A stretch of DNA of 64,000 nt from Aliidiomarina sp. (lineage in GTDB: Bacteria; Pseudomonadota; Gammaproteobacteria; Enterobacterales; Alteromonadaceae): assembly GCF_022565475.1 (NCBI RefSeq), contig NZ_JAIUMR010000008.1:62001-126000 (forward strand). The letters run 5' to 3'. Shown in pieces: positions 63,346-64,000 of this stretch. The notes beneath the pieces were generated by a model. The model did not search any database, was not told the DNA's origin, and saw nothing but the letters and a program-made list of their open reading frames with translations. The position numbers and the translations under genes are program-made. Each line of letters starts with the position of its first letter. Within the stretch, counting starts at the first letter, position 1.

Positions 63346-64000
63346 AATCCTCACCCCGCGTTATGAGTTAGCTTGGTACCCTTGGGCCGTGCAATATTTC
63401 TTTTTAATTGCAATTTCTTACTCAGCACTGTTACTCAGTTTGCCCGGTACCATAGGTCGTGGTCAGTTCGCACAACGCTGGCAGCCGATGGCACGTCTCG
63501 CCTTATTAATCACCTTAACTTGCACCTTGGTCGCACCGGTAGCATTACTCGCAGACCTGCACCAACCCATGCGTTTCTGGCACTTTTATGCCAATGCAAC
63601 GTCGACGTCGTGGATGTCGATTGGCAGTATATTGCTGCCGCTCTATCTCTTTAGTGTCTTAGGGTATGTTTGGCTCGCTTGGCGTCCCGCATTGCTGCAA
63701 GCACGTCAAGGCCATGGCTTCGCCGCAGGCGTAGCCCGCCTATTAAGCGCAGGAGACTGGCAAGTGCGTCGGTCGGTACTGACGATTGTCGCCCTCACCG
63801 CAACAGTATTTGCTGCTGGCATTATGCTCTACACCGGCGCTGAAATCGCCATTATCAAAGCGCGACCACTTTGGCACACGAATTGGTTACCCGTCATGTT
63901 TGTAACAACAGGCATGGTAGCCGCTGCTGGCCTAGTCTTGGTGCTGAATCGCTTCATGTCCCCCGCTCGGGAAGGTCGCAGCGAGATTAATCGCCAAGGC
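63326..64000 (+). CDS. ttrC: Tetrathionate reductase membrane subunit TtrC, partial
   Basis: This NrfD/PsrC-type membrane protein takes electrons from quinol for TtrB. The frame starts at ATG 63326 (AAGGAG upstream), inside the end of ttrB, and stays open for 225 codons to the window edge, so it is truncated by the window, not broken. Six or so membrane segments are seen. WYPWAVQYFFLIAI near residue 17 and LADLHQPMRFWHFYA near residue 83 match Salmonella TtrC. The remaining part and presumably ttrA lie outside the window. Confidence 0.85.
   Translation, partial: MNSSIIEILTPRYELAWYPWAVQYFFLIAISYSALLLSLPGTIGRGQFAQRWQPMARLALLITLTCTLVAPVALLADLHQPMRFWHFYANATSTSWMSIGSILLPLYLFSVLGYVWLAWRPALLQARQGHGFAAGVARLLSAGDWQVRRSVLTIVALTATVFAAGIMLYTGAEIAIIKARPLWHTNWLPVMFVTTGMVAAAGLVLVLNRFMSPAREGRSEINRQG

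Overview
The window looks like chromosome of a gammaproteobacterium of the order Alteromonadales, most likely Idiomarina or a close relative (Pseudidiomarina, Aliidiomarina). This is an inference from gene content and order: xseB-ispA-dxs beside thiI, ribH-nusB-thiL-pgpA, yajC-secD-secF, the long forms of PstA and PstC, a DUF3014 protein, a TIGR03545/TIGR03546 pair, and many secreted peptidases. No rRNA, tRNA, prophage, insertion sequence or CRISPR array was recognised.

Layout. 0-3 kb: start of a secreted amidohydrolase (cut by the window edge), then ygfA, rpiA and serA. 3-14 kb: a complete phosphate regulon on the minus strand, phoB-phoR, a porin, pstS, and pstC-pstA-pstB-phoU, with four PhoB boxes; a second porin lies upstream of phoB. 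14-19.5 kb: a membrane sensor without output domain, rdgC, the RNA helicase gene srmB, a VanZ-family gene and thiI. 19.6-27.5 kb: xseB-ispA-dxs facing pgpA, thiL, nusB and ribH, then an acyltransferase, a DUF3014 protein and yaaA. 27.6-40 kb: secF, secD, yajC, a TRIC-like channel, the TIGR03545/TIGR03546 pair, hemH, a RimK-like ATP-grasp ligase followed by a GNAT acetyltransferase, an iron alcohol dehydrogenase, a cysteine-synthase-like enzyme and a cold-shock gene. 40-49 kb: an RND efflux pair, a CASTOR/POLLUX-type channel and a BCCT transporter.

48.8-62.3 kb is the accessory-looking part. It opens with two 130-bp tandem repeats enclosed by a 24-bp inverted repeat. Then come a YggN-like protein, an M49-like metallopeptidase lipoprotein, a gamma-glutamylcyclotransferase/amidoligase/UbiA-prenyltransferase operon, three tandem paralogous helical lipoproteins preceded by an M28 peptidase, and a lipoprotein amidase. 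The window ends in a tetrathionate reductase operon (ttrB, start of ttrC) with a good FNR-type site centred at -41.5 from the predicted transcription start.

How the genes work together. The Pho genes form one regulated unit in which pstS, pstCAB-phoU, phoBR and one porin each have their own PhoB site, and a terminator separates pstS from pstC. The least understood parts are the three lipoprotein paralogs with their M28 peptidase, the amidoligase operon, the RimK-like/GNAT pair and the repeat element near 48.8-49.1 kb.
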